From positions 1 to 57,262 of the forward strand of contig NZ_LMUY01000065.1 of assembly GCF_009765685.1 (NCBI RefSeq): a DNA stretch of 57,262 nt. The letters are read 5' to 3'. Positions 9,029 through 18,011 of the stretch are shown in pieces; the stretch's first letter is position 1, and every line of letters starts with the position of its first letter. Position numbers and translations under genes: made by a program. Source of the DNA: Acidisphaera sp. L21 (lineage in GTDB: Bacteria; Pseudomonadota; Alphaproteobacteria; Acetobacterales; Acetobacteraceae). The notes beneath the pieces were generated by a model. That model did no database searches. It worked only from the letters and a program-made list of their open reading frames with translations, and had not been told where the DNA came from.

Positions 9029-10164
9029 TGGACGGGATCGTTGGGCATCGGTGGCCGGATAGCGCGCTGGCTGCGGAGTTCGCGCTGGGCGCAGGCGCGC
9101 ACGACCGGGACGCCAGCTTCCCGCACGAGAATTTTCGCCGCCTGGCGCAGGAGGGACTGCTGAACCTGACGGCGCCCGTCGAAGAAGGCGGCGGTGGCGC
9201 CGGGTTGGCGCGGGTGACGGCGTTGGTGGAGACGATCGGCCAGGGCTGCTCGGCAACCGGCCTGGTGCTGGCGATGCAGCTGATCCATCTACGCGCGTCC
9301 ACGCATAATCCGCGCTGGCCGGCGCATCTGCGCAGCCTGGTGGCACGCAGCGCCGCGGATGGGGCGCTGATCAACGCGTTGCGCGTGGAACCAGCGCTCG
9401 GTTCGCCCTCGCGTGGCGGCTTGCCGGAGACGACGGCCCGCTGCACCGCGGATGGCTGGTCGATCAGCGGGCGCAAGATCTACTCCACCGGCTCACCCGG
9501 CCTGCGCTGGATGCTGGTATTCGCCCGCACCGACGAGGCATCGCCGCGAGTTGGGTTCTTCCTGGTGCCTGCCGAAACCGCGGGCATCGTGATCGAGGAT
9601 ACGTGGGACCAATTGGGCCTGCGGGCCTCCGGCAGCAACGACGTGGTGTTCACCGACGTGGCGATACCGGCAGACCACGCCGTCGACATTCGCCCGCCGG
9701 GTGAATGGCGGCCCGACCCAAGCCAGGCACCCTGGAGCAACCTGAGCATCTCCGCCCTGTACACCGGGGTGGCGATGGCCGCACGCGACTGGGTGATCGG
9801 CTTCTTGCGGGATCGTGTGCCCGCCAACCTCGGCGCGCCGCTGGCAACCCTGCCCCGGATGCAGGAGGCTGTGGGCGGGATCGAGGCGCTGCTGCTGACC
9901 AATCGCCGCCTGATCGCCGACGCCGCGGCCGAATATGACCGCACCGGCGGCCCCGGCAATACCGCCTGCAACCTAACCAAGACGGTCGCCGCCGAGAACG
10001 CGATTCGCGCTGTGGAGGAGGCGGTGAAGCTGACCGGCAATCACGGCCTGTCCCGCTCCAACCCACTCGAGCGGCATTTGCGCGACGTGCTGTGTGCCCG
10101 CATCCACACCCCGCAGGCCGACTCGGCCCTGATCGCGGCCGGCAAGGCGGCGCTCGGCCAGTAG
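9028..10164 (+). CDS. Acyl-CoA dehydrogenase-like flavoprotein, probable organosulfur monooxygenase (SfnB/DszC-like)
   Basis: A 378-residue protein of the acyl-CoA dehydrogenase fold. Recognisable parts are the N-terminal helical domain with QGCSATGLVLAMQLIHL, the beta domain with STGSPGLRW and WDQLGLRASGSNDVVFTDV, and the C-terminal helical part with GNHGLSRSNPLERHLRDV. Members found beside SsuABC-type transporters usually act as FMN/FAD-dependent monooxygenases or desulfurisation enzymes rather than fatty-acid dehydrogenases. That role is inferred from context. The ATG at 9028 overlaps the binding-protein stop by one base. Confidence 0.82.
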   Translation: MDGIVGHRWPDSALAAEFALGAGAHDRDASFPHENFRRLAQEGLLNLTAPVEEGGGGAGLARVTALVETIGQGCSATGLVLAMQLIHLRASTHNPRWPAHLRSLVARSAADGALINALRVEPALGSPSRGGLPETTARCTADGWSISGRKIYSTGSPGLRWMLVFARTDEASPRVGFFLVPAETAGIVIEDTWDQLGLRASGSNDVVFTDVAIPADHAVDIRPPGEWRPDPSQAPWSNLSISALYTGVAMAARDWVIGFLRDRVPANLGAPLATLPRMQEAVGGIEALLLTNRRLIADAAAEYDRTGGPGNTACNLTKTVAAENAIRAVEEAVKLTGNHGLSRSNPLERHLRDVLCARIHTPQADSALIAAGKAALGQ

Positions 10165-10259
10165 CATCTGCGGCGTAGCGTCCGCGACAACCCTGGCGCC
10201 GCGGCGGCTTTCTTGCTCCACTCAAGATCGCCGCCGTTCTAGCCCGGGACATTTTGCCG

Positions 10260-11912
10260 ATGCGCCGCACGCCCCGATTCCTCGACACGCTACGTCTCGA
10301 AGCGAGCGCGTTGGAGAACCACGTGGTCGACGAGTTTCTCGCCGGGCGGTTGGACCGGCGCGCCCTGCTGCGGGAGGGCAGCCGGCTCGGGCTGGCGCTG
10401 CCGTTGTTGGGCGGGTTGCTAGGGCTGCCCGGCAGCGCCGCCCGCGCGCAAACCGGCAAGCCGGGCGCCACCATCCGCATCGCCTCCCCCACACCCGCCG
10501 GCGCGATCGACCCGGTGTCGACCGCAGGGACGGGTGGGCTGATGATGTTGGGGCAGACAGGGGAGTACCTGGTGCTGGACCAGCCCGACCTGGTGTTGCG
10601 CCCGATGCTGGCGCTGTCGTGGAAGCCGAATGACGACGCGACGATCTGGAATTTCAGCCTGCGTCCGAACGTGAAATTCCATAACGGTCATGTGTTGAAT
10701 GCGGACGACGTGGTCGCGACGATGAACCGGCTATGCGATCCGAAAATCGGTTCCAGCGCATTGTCCGCCTTTCGGGGCGTGCTGGCACCGGGCGGTGCGC
10801 GCAAGGTGGATGACCTGACCGTGGCGTTTCACCTGGAGGCGGCGAACGGCAATTTTCCGTATCTGGTGTCGTCGGATAATTATAACGCGATCATCCTGCC
10901 GGCCGATTACGGCGGCGATTTCGAGAAGAATTTCAACGGCACCGGGCCGTTCAAGCTGGACAAATACACCGCCAAACTCGGCGCCAGTTTTGTCCGCAAT
11001 ACCGATTACTGGGGGCCGAAGGCGCTGCCGGCGCGGACCGAGTTCACCTTCTTCGCCGACCAGCAGCCGCAATTGCTGGCTCTGCAGGGCGACCAGGTGG
11101 ATGTGATCGCGCAACTGGCGGTGCAGGGCGCGCAAGGCCTGCTGAGCGATCCGGATGTGCGGATCATCAAGACGCGCTCCGCCCTGCATCGGCAGGTGCA
11201 CATGCGCACCGATGTTCCCAAATTCGCGGATAAGCGAGTGCGCCAGGCGATCGCGATGACGCTGGATCGGCCCGCCATCATCACTGGCCTGTTCCGCGGC
11301 CTGGCGGAGCCGGGCAATGACTCGCCCTTCGCCCCGGTTTATCCCTCCACCGACCACGGCGTGCCGCAGCGCAAGAAGGACATTCCCGCGGCGCGCGCAC
11401 TGATGGCGGCAGCGGGCGTGCCGAACGGGTTCCAGGCGACGCTGACGACGGAGCGAATGCAGGAAATCCCGGATTATGCAGTGCTGATCCAGAACGCCTG
11501 CGCCGAAATCGGCGTGAAGCTGACGCTGAAGGTCGAAGACGTCGGCAGCTATTACGGCAATGCGAAACCGGGCGAGTCGGATTGGCTCGACTCGGAAATG
11601 GGCATCACCGATTACGGCCATCGCGGCATTCCCAACGTGCTGCTGGGCGCGCCCTTGCTCGGCAACGGGGCGTGGAACGCGGCGCATTTCAAGAACCCGG
11701 CCTATGACGCACTGGTGGCGCAGTACGGCGCCGCGACCGATCTGGGCGTGCAACGCGGCCTGGCCGGTAAGATCCAGACGCTGCTGCTGGACGAAACGCC
11801 GGTGATCTTCGGCTATTTCTACAATGGCCTGGCCGCCACGTCCGCCGCCGTGTCCGGAGTGAAGATGACGGGCATTCCGCAAATCTTCCTCTCGGAAGCG
11901 ACCATCACCTGA
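10260..11912 (+). CDS. ABC transporter substrate-binding protein, peptide/opine type (family 5)
   Basis: Extracytoplasmic binding protein of a dipeptide/oligopeptide/opine/nickel-class importer, 550 residues. The N terminus is unusually long: about 40 polar residues (DEFLAGRLDRRALLREGSRL) precede the hydrophobic signal core LGLALPLLGGLLG and an ARAQ cleavage site near 64. The mature part shows WNFSLRPNVKFHNGHVLNADDVVATMNRL, diagnostic for family 5. A TTG at 10254 is an alternative start. It heads an operon with two permeases and a fused ATPase. The ligand is unknown; peptides or amino-acid conjugates are usual. Confidence 0.92.
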   Translation: MRRTPRFLDTLRLEASALENHVVDEFLAGRLDRRALLREGSRLGLALPLLGGLLGLPGSAARAQTGKPGATIRIASPTPAGAIDPVSTAGTGGLMMLGQTGEYLVLDQPDLVLRPMLALSWKPNDDATIWNFSLRPNVKFHNGHVLNADDVVATMNRLCDPKIGSSALSAFRGVLAPGGARKVDDLTVAFHLEAANGNFPYLVSSDNYNAIILPADYGGDFEKNFNGTGPFKLDKYTAKLGASFVRNTDYWGPKALPARTEFTFFADQQPQLLALQGDQVDVIAQLAVQGAQGLLSDPDVRIIKTRSALHRQVHMRTDVPKFADKRVRQAIAMTLDRPAIITGLFRGLAEPGNDSPFAPVYPSTDHGVPQRKKDIPAARALMAAAGVPNGFQATLTTERMQEIPDYAVLIQNACAEIGVKLTLKVEDVGSYYGNAKPGESDWLDSEMGITDYGHRGIPNVLLGAPLLGNGAWNAAHFKNPAYDALVAQYGAATDLGVQRGLAGKIQTLLLDETPVIFGYFYNGLAATSAAVSGVKMTGIPQIFLSEATIT

Positions 11913-11914
11913 CG

Positions 11915-12868
11915 ATGCCGCATTTGGCACGGCAGATCGGGCAAAGGCTGGGCCTCAGCCTGCTAACGCTGCTTCTTCTGAGCATCGTGGTGTTCGCCGG
12001 CGCGCAAGTGCTGCCCGGCAATGTGGGCCGCGCGATTCTGGGCCCGTTGGCCGACCCGGCCGCTGTTGCCGCCATCAATCACGAATTGGGTGCGGACCAG
12101 CCGCTGGTGTTGCGCTATCTCGGCTGGATTGGGAAATTCCTGCTGGGGGACATGGGGCAATCCTACGTCTTCCGCTCGCCAGTGGCACCGTTCGTGGGCG
12201 CGGCGCTGCTGAACTCGCTGAAGCTGGCGGCGGTGGCGTTCGTCATCGTCGTCCCGCTATCGATCGGTGCCGGGGTGTATGCCGCGACGCGCGTCGGGCG
12301 CTGGCAGGACCGGACGATCAGCATCGCCGGGCTGTCGCTGACGGTGGTGCCGGAATTCGTGTCCGCCATCGCGTTGATCCTGCTGTTCGGCGTGTGGCTG
12401 CGCTGGCTGCCGATCTCCGCCGCCATACGGCCGGGCACGGATTGGCTGGAGCAATTGCGCCGCCTGATCATGCCCGCCCTACCGCTCGTCATCGTGCTGT
12501 TCGGCTACATCGCGCGTATGGCGCGGGCCGGCACGGTGGCGGCGCTGGAGGCGGATTACACCCGCACCGCCGTGCTGAAGGGCCTGCCGCAGCGCACCGT
12601 GATCTTCCGCCATGTTTTGCGCAACGCGCTGCTGCCGACGATCACGGTCGTCGCGTCGCAGATCGGCTACATGATCGGCGGCTTGGTGGTGGTGGAAACG
12701 CTGTTCCGCTACCAGGGCATCGGCAGCCTGATCCTGATGGCGGCGCGCGGTAAGGATCTGCCTATGCTGGAGGCCGGCATCCTGGTGGTCGGCGCCCTGT
12801 TCGTGTTGGCGACGCTGGCGGCCGACATGCTGCAGGCGGGGCTCGACCCACGGCAGCGCGCCCGGTGA
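11915..12868 (+). CDS. Peptide-type ABC transporter permease (DppB family)
   Basis: First inner-membrane permease of the importer, 317 residues with six hydrophobic segments. The DppB start pattern (RLGLSLLTLLLLSIVVFAGAQVLPG) and the family motif ADYTRTAVLKGLPQRTVIFRHVLRNALLP (about 210-238) are clear. It begins 2 bases after the binding-protein stop and overlaps the second permease by GTGA. Confidence 0.94.
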   Translation: MPHLARQIGQRLGLSLLTLLLLSIVVFAGAQVLPGNVGRAILGPLADPAAVAAINHELGADQPLVLRYLGWIGKFLLGDMGQSYVFRSPVAPFVGAALLNSLKLAAVAFVIVVPLSIGAGVYAATRVGRWQDRTISIAGLSLTVVPEFVSAIALILLFGVWLRWLPISAAIRPGTDWLEQLRRLIMPALPLVIVLFGYIARMARAGTVAALEADYTRTAVLKGLPQRTVIFRHVLRNALLPTITVVASQIGYMIGGLVVVETLFRYQGIGSLILMAARGKDLPMLEAGILVVGALFVLATLAADMLQAGLDPRQRAR

Positions 12869-13689
12869 GCGAACGCAGCGGCCTCGGCCGTGTCGTCCGC
12901 TCCAGCGTGTTCCTGGCCGGGCTGGTGATCGTGCTGTTCTGGGTGGGATGCGCGCTGTTCGGCCGATGGCTGGTGCCGATCGACCCCTATCGCGACGACC
13001 TGCTGAACACCCTGGCCGCGCCCTCCGCCGCACATTGGTTCGGCACCGACCAACTCGGCCGCGACGTCTTCGCGCGCGTAGTGGTGGGCGCCGGCCCCAT
13101 CCTGTCCGTCGCCCCCGCGGCCACGCTGCTGGCGACGGTCGCGGGCACGGCATTGGGGCTGCTGACGGGCTATGTCGGCGGCTGGCTGGACACGGTGCTG
13201 GGCCGCCTGATCGAGGTGTTGCTGGCTCTGCCGCTGATCGTGGTGTCGCTGCTGGTGCTGGTGGCGCTGGGGCCGTCCACTATCACGGTCATCGCCGTCA
13301 TCGCCATTATCTTCACCCCGCTCATCGCGCGCACCGTGCGGGCCGCCGTGTTGGCGGAGCGCGGCCTGGACTACGTCGCCGCGGCGGAGTTGCGGGGCGA
13401 AAGCGCGGCCAACATCATGTTCGTTGAAATATTGCCGAACGTGCTGCCGCCCATCCTGGTGGAGACGACGGTGCGGCTCGGCTATGCGATCTTCACCGTG
13501 GCCTCGCTGAGCTTCCTCGGCTTCGGCATTCAGCCGCCCTCGGCCGATTGGGGGCTCGCGATATCCGAGAATTACGGGATGATCGTGGGTGGCTATTGGT
13601 GGACCGTATCGTTCGCCGCGGCGGCCACGGCCTCCCTGGTGGTGGGCGTGAACTTGGTCGCCGACGGCATTCAGGCGGCGCTGGAATGA
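12865..13689 (+). CDS. Peptide-type ABC transporter permease (DppC family)
   Basis: Second permease, 274 residues, GTG start overlapping the DppB stop. The motif HWFGTDQLGRDVFARVVVGAG (about 52-72) is the classic DppC signature, and the EAA-like loop is LDYVAAAELRGESAANIMFVEILPNVLPP. About five or six hydrophobic segments. Its stop overlaps the ATG of the fused ATPase gene (ATGA). Confidence 0.94.
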   Translation: MSERSGLGRVVRSSVFLAGLVIVLFWVGCALFGRWLVPIDPYRDDLLNTLAAPSAAHWFGTDQLGRDVFARVVVGAGPILSVAPAATLLATVAGTALGLLTGYVGGWLDTVLGRLIEVLLALPLIVVSLLVLVALGPSTITVIAVIAIIFTPLIARTVRAAVLAERGLDYVAAAELRGESAANIMFVEILPNVLPPILVETTVRLGYAIFTVASLSFLGFGIQPPSADWGLAISENYGMIVGGYWWTVSFAAAATASLVVGVNLVADGIQAALE

Positions 13690-15638
13690 CGGCGCCCGCC
13701 TTGGAACTCCGCGACCTCAGTGTTGGATACCGCGCCCGCGGTGCGGAGGCGCTTGTGCTGCACGGCCTGTCGCTCAGCATCGCGCCGGGCGAGGTGTACG
13801 GCCTGGTGGGGGAAAGCGGCTGCGGCAAATCCACCGCCGCCTTTGCCGCATTGCGGGCATTGCCACGTAACGGCTTCATCCGCGGCGGCCAGGTGCTGGT
13901 GGATGGGCAGGACATCACCGCGCTGGACCCGGCGGGACTGCGGCAGTTGCGGCAGACGAAGGTGTCGATGGTCTACCAGGACCCCGGCCGCGCGCTGAAC
14001 CCGTCGCTGACGGTCGCCCGCCAGATCGGCGAGGTGTACGAGGTGGCGGGCGTAGGGCGGTCCGAAGCCTTCTCGCGCGCGCAGGCGATGCTGCTGAAGA
14101 TGCGGATCGCTGGCCCAGCCCGCGTGATGCGCGCCTATCCGCACCAGCTATCGGGCGGGATGCAGCAGCGCGTGGTGATTGCCATGGCGCTGGCGAAGAA
14201 CCCGGCGCTGCTGGTGCTGGATGAGCCAACCACCGGGCTGGACGCCACGGTGGAGGCGGAAGTGCTGGATCTGGTGCAGGTATTGCGGCATGAATTCGCC
14301 ACCTCCATCCTGTTCATCAGCCATAATCTGGCGGTGATCGGCCGGATGTGCGACCGCGTTGGCGTGCTGTACGCCGGGCGGCTGGTGGAGGAGGGCGCGG
14401 CCGCGGATTTGCTGTCCCGCCCGCTGCATCCCTACACCGCGCGGTTGATCCAGTGTCTGCCCAGCGGCAAGCGCAAGGCGGATGGCCGGCTTGAGACCAT
14501 TCCCGGTTTTCTACCCGCACCCGATGATATGACGCCGGGCTGCGTGTTCGCGCCGCGCTGCGAGTTTGCCGATGATCGGTGCCGTACCATCGTCCCGCCA
14601 TTGGAGACGCAGCCCGGGCACCAGGTCGCGTGCCACCATGCCGATCGTGCCCAATGCACCATTGCGCCGGCCCCGCCCCGCCTTGTTTCCGCCCCGATCG
14701 CCGGTGCGCCCGTACTGCGCGCCGTAGGCCTGTCCAAAACCTACGGTGACGTGCGGGCGGTGCGCGACGTGTCGCTGGCGTTGCTGCCAGGTGAGACATT
14801 GGGGCTGGTCGGCGAATCCGGCAGCGGCAAAACCACGCTCGCCCGGATGCTGCTGGGGTTGGAGGCGCCGGATCCGGGCGGCGTGATCGAACTGGACGGC
14901 CGGTTCGTCGCCGGCCGGGCGAAATCGCGCACGCGGGCCGACCACAAGGCGTTGCAGATCGTGTTCCAGAACCCGGACTCCGCGCTCAACCGCTCGCACA
15001 CCGTGCGCCGGCTGATCGGCCGGCCGCTGGCGCGCATGGCCGGTCTGCCCCGGCGGCAACGCGCAGCCCGGCTGTTGGAACTAGTCGGCGCCGTCCGCCT
15101 GGCGGAGCGGTATTTGCCCATGCGGCCACGCCAGCTCTCGGGCGGGCTGAAGCAACGCGTCGCCATCGCCCGTGCCTTCGCCGGCGATCCGAAGGTGGTG
15201 ATCTGTGACGAGCCGACCTCCGCCCTCGACGTGTCGGTGCAGGCGGCGATCCTGAATTTGCTGACCGATCTGCAGGCGAGCGCCCGGGTCAGCTACGTGT
15301 TCATCAGCCACGATTTAGGCGTGGTGCGCTATCTTTCGGACCGGATTGCCGTGATCTATCTGGGCCGGATCATGGAAATCGGCCCGGTGCAGGCGGTGTT
15401 CGACGGCCCGCACCATCCGTATACCGAGGCGCTATTGTCCGCGATGCCCGGCGCCGGCGCGCGCATCCAACTGCATGGGGAGATGCCGAGCCCGGCGGCG
15501 CTCCCCTCCGGCTGCGTGTTCCAAACCCGCTGCCCCCGCAAGATCGGCGCCATCTGCGAAACCACGGAGCCGGAGTTGGCCGACGAGGCGCACGCCATAC
15601 GCTGCCACTTGCCGCGCGCCGAGATGGGCCGCGCATGA
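13686..15638 (+). CDS. Fused peptide-type ABC transporter ATPase (DppD-DppF in one chain)
   Basis: A 650-residue protein with two complete ATPase domains that are usually separate. Domain 1 (about 1-300) has Walker A GESGCGKST, signature LSGGMQQRVVIAMAL and Walker B LLVLDEPTTGLD, then the oligopeptide C-terminal Cys motif region PGCVFAPRCEFA. Domain 2 (about 340-650) has Walker A GESGSGKTT, signature LSGGLKQRVAIARAF, Walker B VVICDEPTSALD, and again SGCVFQTRCPRK. Fusions of this type occur in several alphaproteobacterial importers. It completes a full five-function transporter on four genes. Confidence 0.94.
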   Translation: MTAPALELRDLSVGYRARGAEALVLHGLSLSIAPGEVYGLVGESGCGKSTAAFAALRALPRNGFIRGGQVLVDGQDITALDPAGLRQLRQTKVSMVYQDPGRALNPSLTVARQIGEVYEVAGVGRSEAFSRAQAMLLKMRIAGPARVMRAYPHQLSGGMQQRVVIAMALAKNPALLVLDEPTTGLDATVEAEVLDLVQVLRHEFATSILFISHNLAVIGRMCDRVGVLYAGRLVEEGAAADLLSRPLHPYTARLIQCLPSGKRKADGRLETIPGFLPAPDDMTPGCVFAPRCEFADDRCRTIVPPLETQPGHQVACHHADRAQCTIAPAPPRLVSAPIAGAPVLRAVGLSKTYGDVRAVRDVSLALLPGETLGLVGESGSGKTTLARMLLGLEAPDPGGVIELDGRFVAGRAKSRTRADHKALQIVFQNPDSALNRSHTVRRLIGRPLARMAGLPRRQRAARLLELVGAVRLAERYLPMRPRQLSGGLKQRVAIARAFAGDPKVVICDEPTSALDVSVQAAILNLLTDLQASARVSYVFISHDLGVVRYLSDRIAVIYLGRIMEIGPVQAVFDGPHHPYTEALLSAMPGAGARIQLHGEMPSPAALPSGCVFQTRCPRKIGAICETTEPELADEAHAIRCHLPRAEMGRA

Positions 15639-15687
15639 TCGCCGTCGCGACCGTGTGGCGGCCGGCTTTAGCCCCAGTCCAGCGCGG

Positions 15688-16917
15688 TCAGCGCGCGACG
15701 TGGCGGAAGCCTGCCTCCGCGGCGGTGAGCGCGGCGTCGATATCCGCCTCAGTATGCGCGCAGGACATGAACATGTTGTGCTTCGGGTGGAAATACGCGC
15801 CGTGGCGCAATGCCTCGGCACAGAACTCGAAGCCGCGCTTCCACTCGGGATCGTCCACGAACATCACGGTCGGCATCTGCACCGGGCCGCTCTGGTCGAT
15901 GCGCAGGCCGTGATGGCTGGCACGCTCCTCCAGCCCCTGGCGCAGCCGCTCACCCATCGCCTTCATATGCGCCGGGCCATTGATGCGGCGTAGCTCCGTC
16001 AGCGTGGCGACGGCGGCCGCCATCGGCACTGCCCCACACCAGAACGACCCGGTGGTGAACACCTTGGTCGCCGCCTCGCGAAACCGGTCGCGACCGGTGA
16101 CGGCTGCAAGCGCATGGCCGTTGGCGATGGCCTTGCTCCAGGCTGCCAGATCGGGCTGCACGCCCAGCGAATCCCACGAACCGGCGAGGCTCAGCCGGAA
16201 CCCGGCGCGCACATCATCCAGCACTAGGGCAGCGCCGGTTTCGTCGCACAAGTCGCGCACCCGGCGGGCGAATGCCTGCGTCGGCATTTCCTGCGGCAGG
16301 CCCATGTCGTGCTTGAACGCGGACACCAGCACCGCGGCCAAATCGGTCCCGGCCTGCTCCACCGCGGCTTCCAGGCTGGGGATGTCGTTGAAGTCGAAAT
16401 ACACCAGATGCGCCCGGTCTTCCGCCGTGACGCCGGCGACGCTGGGGGAGCACCAGGGCACCGCCCCATGATACGCGCCGCGGGCCACCAGAACCTTGCG
16501 CCGGCCGGTCGCGGCGCGGGCGATGGTGACGCTGGTGGTGGTCGCGTCGCTGCCGTTCTTGCCGAATATGCACCAATCGGCATGCGGGATGATCTCGACC
16601 ATCAACTCGGCCAGTTCGACCAACGCCGGCGCCGGGCCGTTCATGCAATCGCCCAAGCCGCGCTGCTGCGCCACGGCAGCGTCAACCACCGGATGCTGAT
16701 GCCCCAGGATGATCGGTCCCCACGAACACATGAGGTCGACGAACCGCCGCCCGTCCACGTCCACCAGGTGGCACCCTTGGGCGCTGGTGAAATACTGCGG
16801 ATAGCCGTCCGGCAGTTTGCTGACGTCCATATGGCCCCACAGCCCGCCGGGGATCACGCGTTGAGCCCGGGCGCGCAGGGCGGTGTCGACGGAGTTGGGG
16901 AGTTGGTTCGTTGCCAT
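15688..16917 (-). CDS. Class-III aminotransferase, glutamate-1-semialdehyde aminomutase-like (copy 1)
   Basis: PLP-dependent enzyme of 409 residues. The fold markers are SWGPIILGHQHPVVDAAV, NGSDATTTSVTIARAATGR, the aspartate region LVLDDVRAGFR and the PLP lysine in WSKAIANGHALAAVTGR. The usual DE(V)xTGFR is changed to DDVRAGFR. It is not the housekeeping haem enzyme; such proteins in catabolic clusters convert amino-keto compounds. It is the last gene of a minus-strand trio with a 2-hydroxyacid dehydrogenase and a second aminotransferase, convergent with the peptide-type ABC operon. Substrate unknown. Confidence 0.88.
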   Translation of the reverse strand: MATNQLPNSVDTALRARAQRVIPGGLWGHMDVSKLPDGYPQYFTSAQGCHLVDVDGRRFVDLMCSWGPIILGHQHPVVDAAVAQQRGLGDCMNGPAPALVELAELMVEIIPHADWCIFGKNGSDATTTSVTIARAATGRRKVLVARGAYHGAVPWCSPSVAGVTAEDRAHLVYFDFNDIPSLEAAVEQAGTDLAAVLVSAFKHDMGLPQEMPTQAFARRVRDLCDETGAALVLDDVRAGFRLSLAGSWDSLGVQPDLAAWSKAIANGHALAAVTGRDRFREAATKVFTTGSFWCGAVPMAAAVATLTELRRINGPAHMKAMGERLRQGLEERASHHGLRIDQSGPVQMPTVMFVDDPEWKRGFEFCAEALRHGAYFHPKHNMFMSCAHTEADIDAALTAAEAGFRHVAR

Positions 16918-16943
16918 AGACCGGATATATCATATCGCTCAAT

Positions 16944-16976
16944 GGCTGGGAACGACTGTCTGAGCCGTTCCCAGTC
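16944..16976 (-). terminator. Intergenic hairpin between dehydrogenase and aminotransferase
   Basis: Arms CTGGGAACG (16946-16954) and CGTTCCCAG (16966-16974) pair perfectly, extended by a G-T and a G-C pair to 16944-16976, around an 11-base loop. It sits just after the dehydrogenase stop on the minus strand. There is no U-tract, so it may be an mRNA stabiliser or partial terminator. Confidence 0.5.
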
Positions 16977-16986
16977 GTCCCCCCGG

Positions 16987-17958
16987 CTAGTAGCCGCGTT
17001 CGGGCAGGAAGTGGTTCGGCAGCGGCAATCCCGCCTCGAACGCCGCGACGTTTTCGAGGAAGATGTCGAAGCTGCGGGAATTGTAGGTGATCGGGTCGTC
17101 GCAGGACACGTGCGGCGTGATCACCAGGTTGGGCGTGGTCCATAGGCGGTGGCCATCCGGAATCGGCTCCGGCACGAAGACGTCCAACACCGCACCGCTC
17201 AACGTGCCTGCCTCCAGCATGTCGCACAGCGCATCCTGGTCCAGCAGCGGGCCGCGGCCGATATTGACCACGCCGGCATAATTCGGCAGCAGCGCCAGAC
17301 GACGGCGGTCGATGATGTTCTGCGTGTTCTTGGTCAGCGGCAGGGTGATCACCAGGAATTCCGTCTCCGGCAGCACGCTGTCCAGGTCGGCGGTGGCAAC
17401 CACTCGCTCGCAGAACGGATGCGGCTCCGCCTTGGTGCGGACGCCGATCACCCGCAGGCCGAATTGGCTTGCCCGTTCCGCCACGCCGCCGCCCAGGCTG
17501 CCCAGGCCCAGCACCGTTACGGTCCGGCCCGCCAGCACGCTGCCCGTCACGCGGCGCCATTTGCCCGCCTGCTGGGCGGTTGCCAGCTTGGGCATGCCGT
17601 TGGCGAGCATCAGGATCGCCATGATGCCATATTCGCCGGCCTTCGGGCCGTGCGTGCCGCTGTTGTTCATCACCTGCACGCCGGGCTGGATTTTGTCGAA
17701 GGGCACGATGTCCAGCCCGGCGGAGGTGCAGAACACCATCTTCAGCTTCGGCGCGTCGACCGGGAACAGCGCACGCGTGCCGCGCGTGCCGGTGACCAGC
17801 GCCTCGGCATGCTGCATCGCTGCGGTATAGTCCTCCATCGTGTGGCCGACCGTCACCTCATGCGGTCTGGCACCGGCGCGAGCCACCGCCTCCTCCCAAT
17901 GGGTCATGGTGAGGGGTTCGCCGATATTGTCGGCATGGTTCTGGATATGGATGCGCAT
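16987..17958 (-). CDS. D-isomer-specific 2-hydroxyacid dehydrogenase
   Basis: NAD(P)-dependent reductase or oxidase of 2-keto/2-hydroxy acids, 323 residues. The Rossmann motif is GLGSLGGGVAERASQFG (about 151-167). The catalytic triad is visible as Arg in NIGRGPLLDQ, Glu in FVPEPIPDG and His in TPHVSCDD. It lies between two aminotransferases on the minus strand, with hairpins in the gaps on both sides. A pathway that transaminates an amino acid and reduces or oxidises the keto acid would fit. That is inference. Confidence 0.92.
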   Translation of the reverse strand: MRIHIQNHADNIGEPLTMTHWEEAVARAGARPHEVTVGHTMEDYTAAMQHAEALVTGTRGTRALFPVDAPKLKMVFCTSAGLDIVPFDKIQPGVQVMNNSGTHGPKAGEYGIMAILMLANGMPKLATAQQAGKWRRVTGSVLAGRTVTVLGLGSLGGGVAERASQFGLRVIGVRTKAEPHPFCERVVATADLDSVLPETEFLVITLPLTKNTQNIIDRRRLALLPNYAGVVNIGRGPLLDQDALCDMLEAGTLSGAVLDVFVPEPIPDGHRLWTTPNLVITPHVSCDDPITYNSRSFDIFLENVAAFEAGLPLPNHFLPERGY

Positions 17959-17983
17959 CGTCGTCTCCGCGTTTGGGCATGGG

Positions 17984-18005
17984 CCGGCCGCTTGGTAGCG
18001 GCCGG
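17984..18005 (-). terminator. Intergenic hairpin between aminotransferase and dehydrogenase
   Basis: Arms CCGGCCGC (17984-17991) and GCGGCCGG (17998-18005) pair perfectly around TTGGTA. It lies directly after the stop of the upstream aminotransferase, in a 53-base gap. No U-tract follows. It could adjust the ratio of the genes in the operon. Confidence 0.45.
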
Positions 18006-18011
18006 AGCGTA

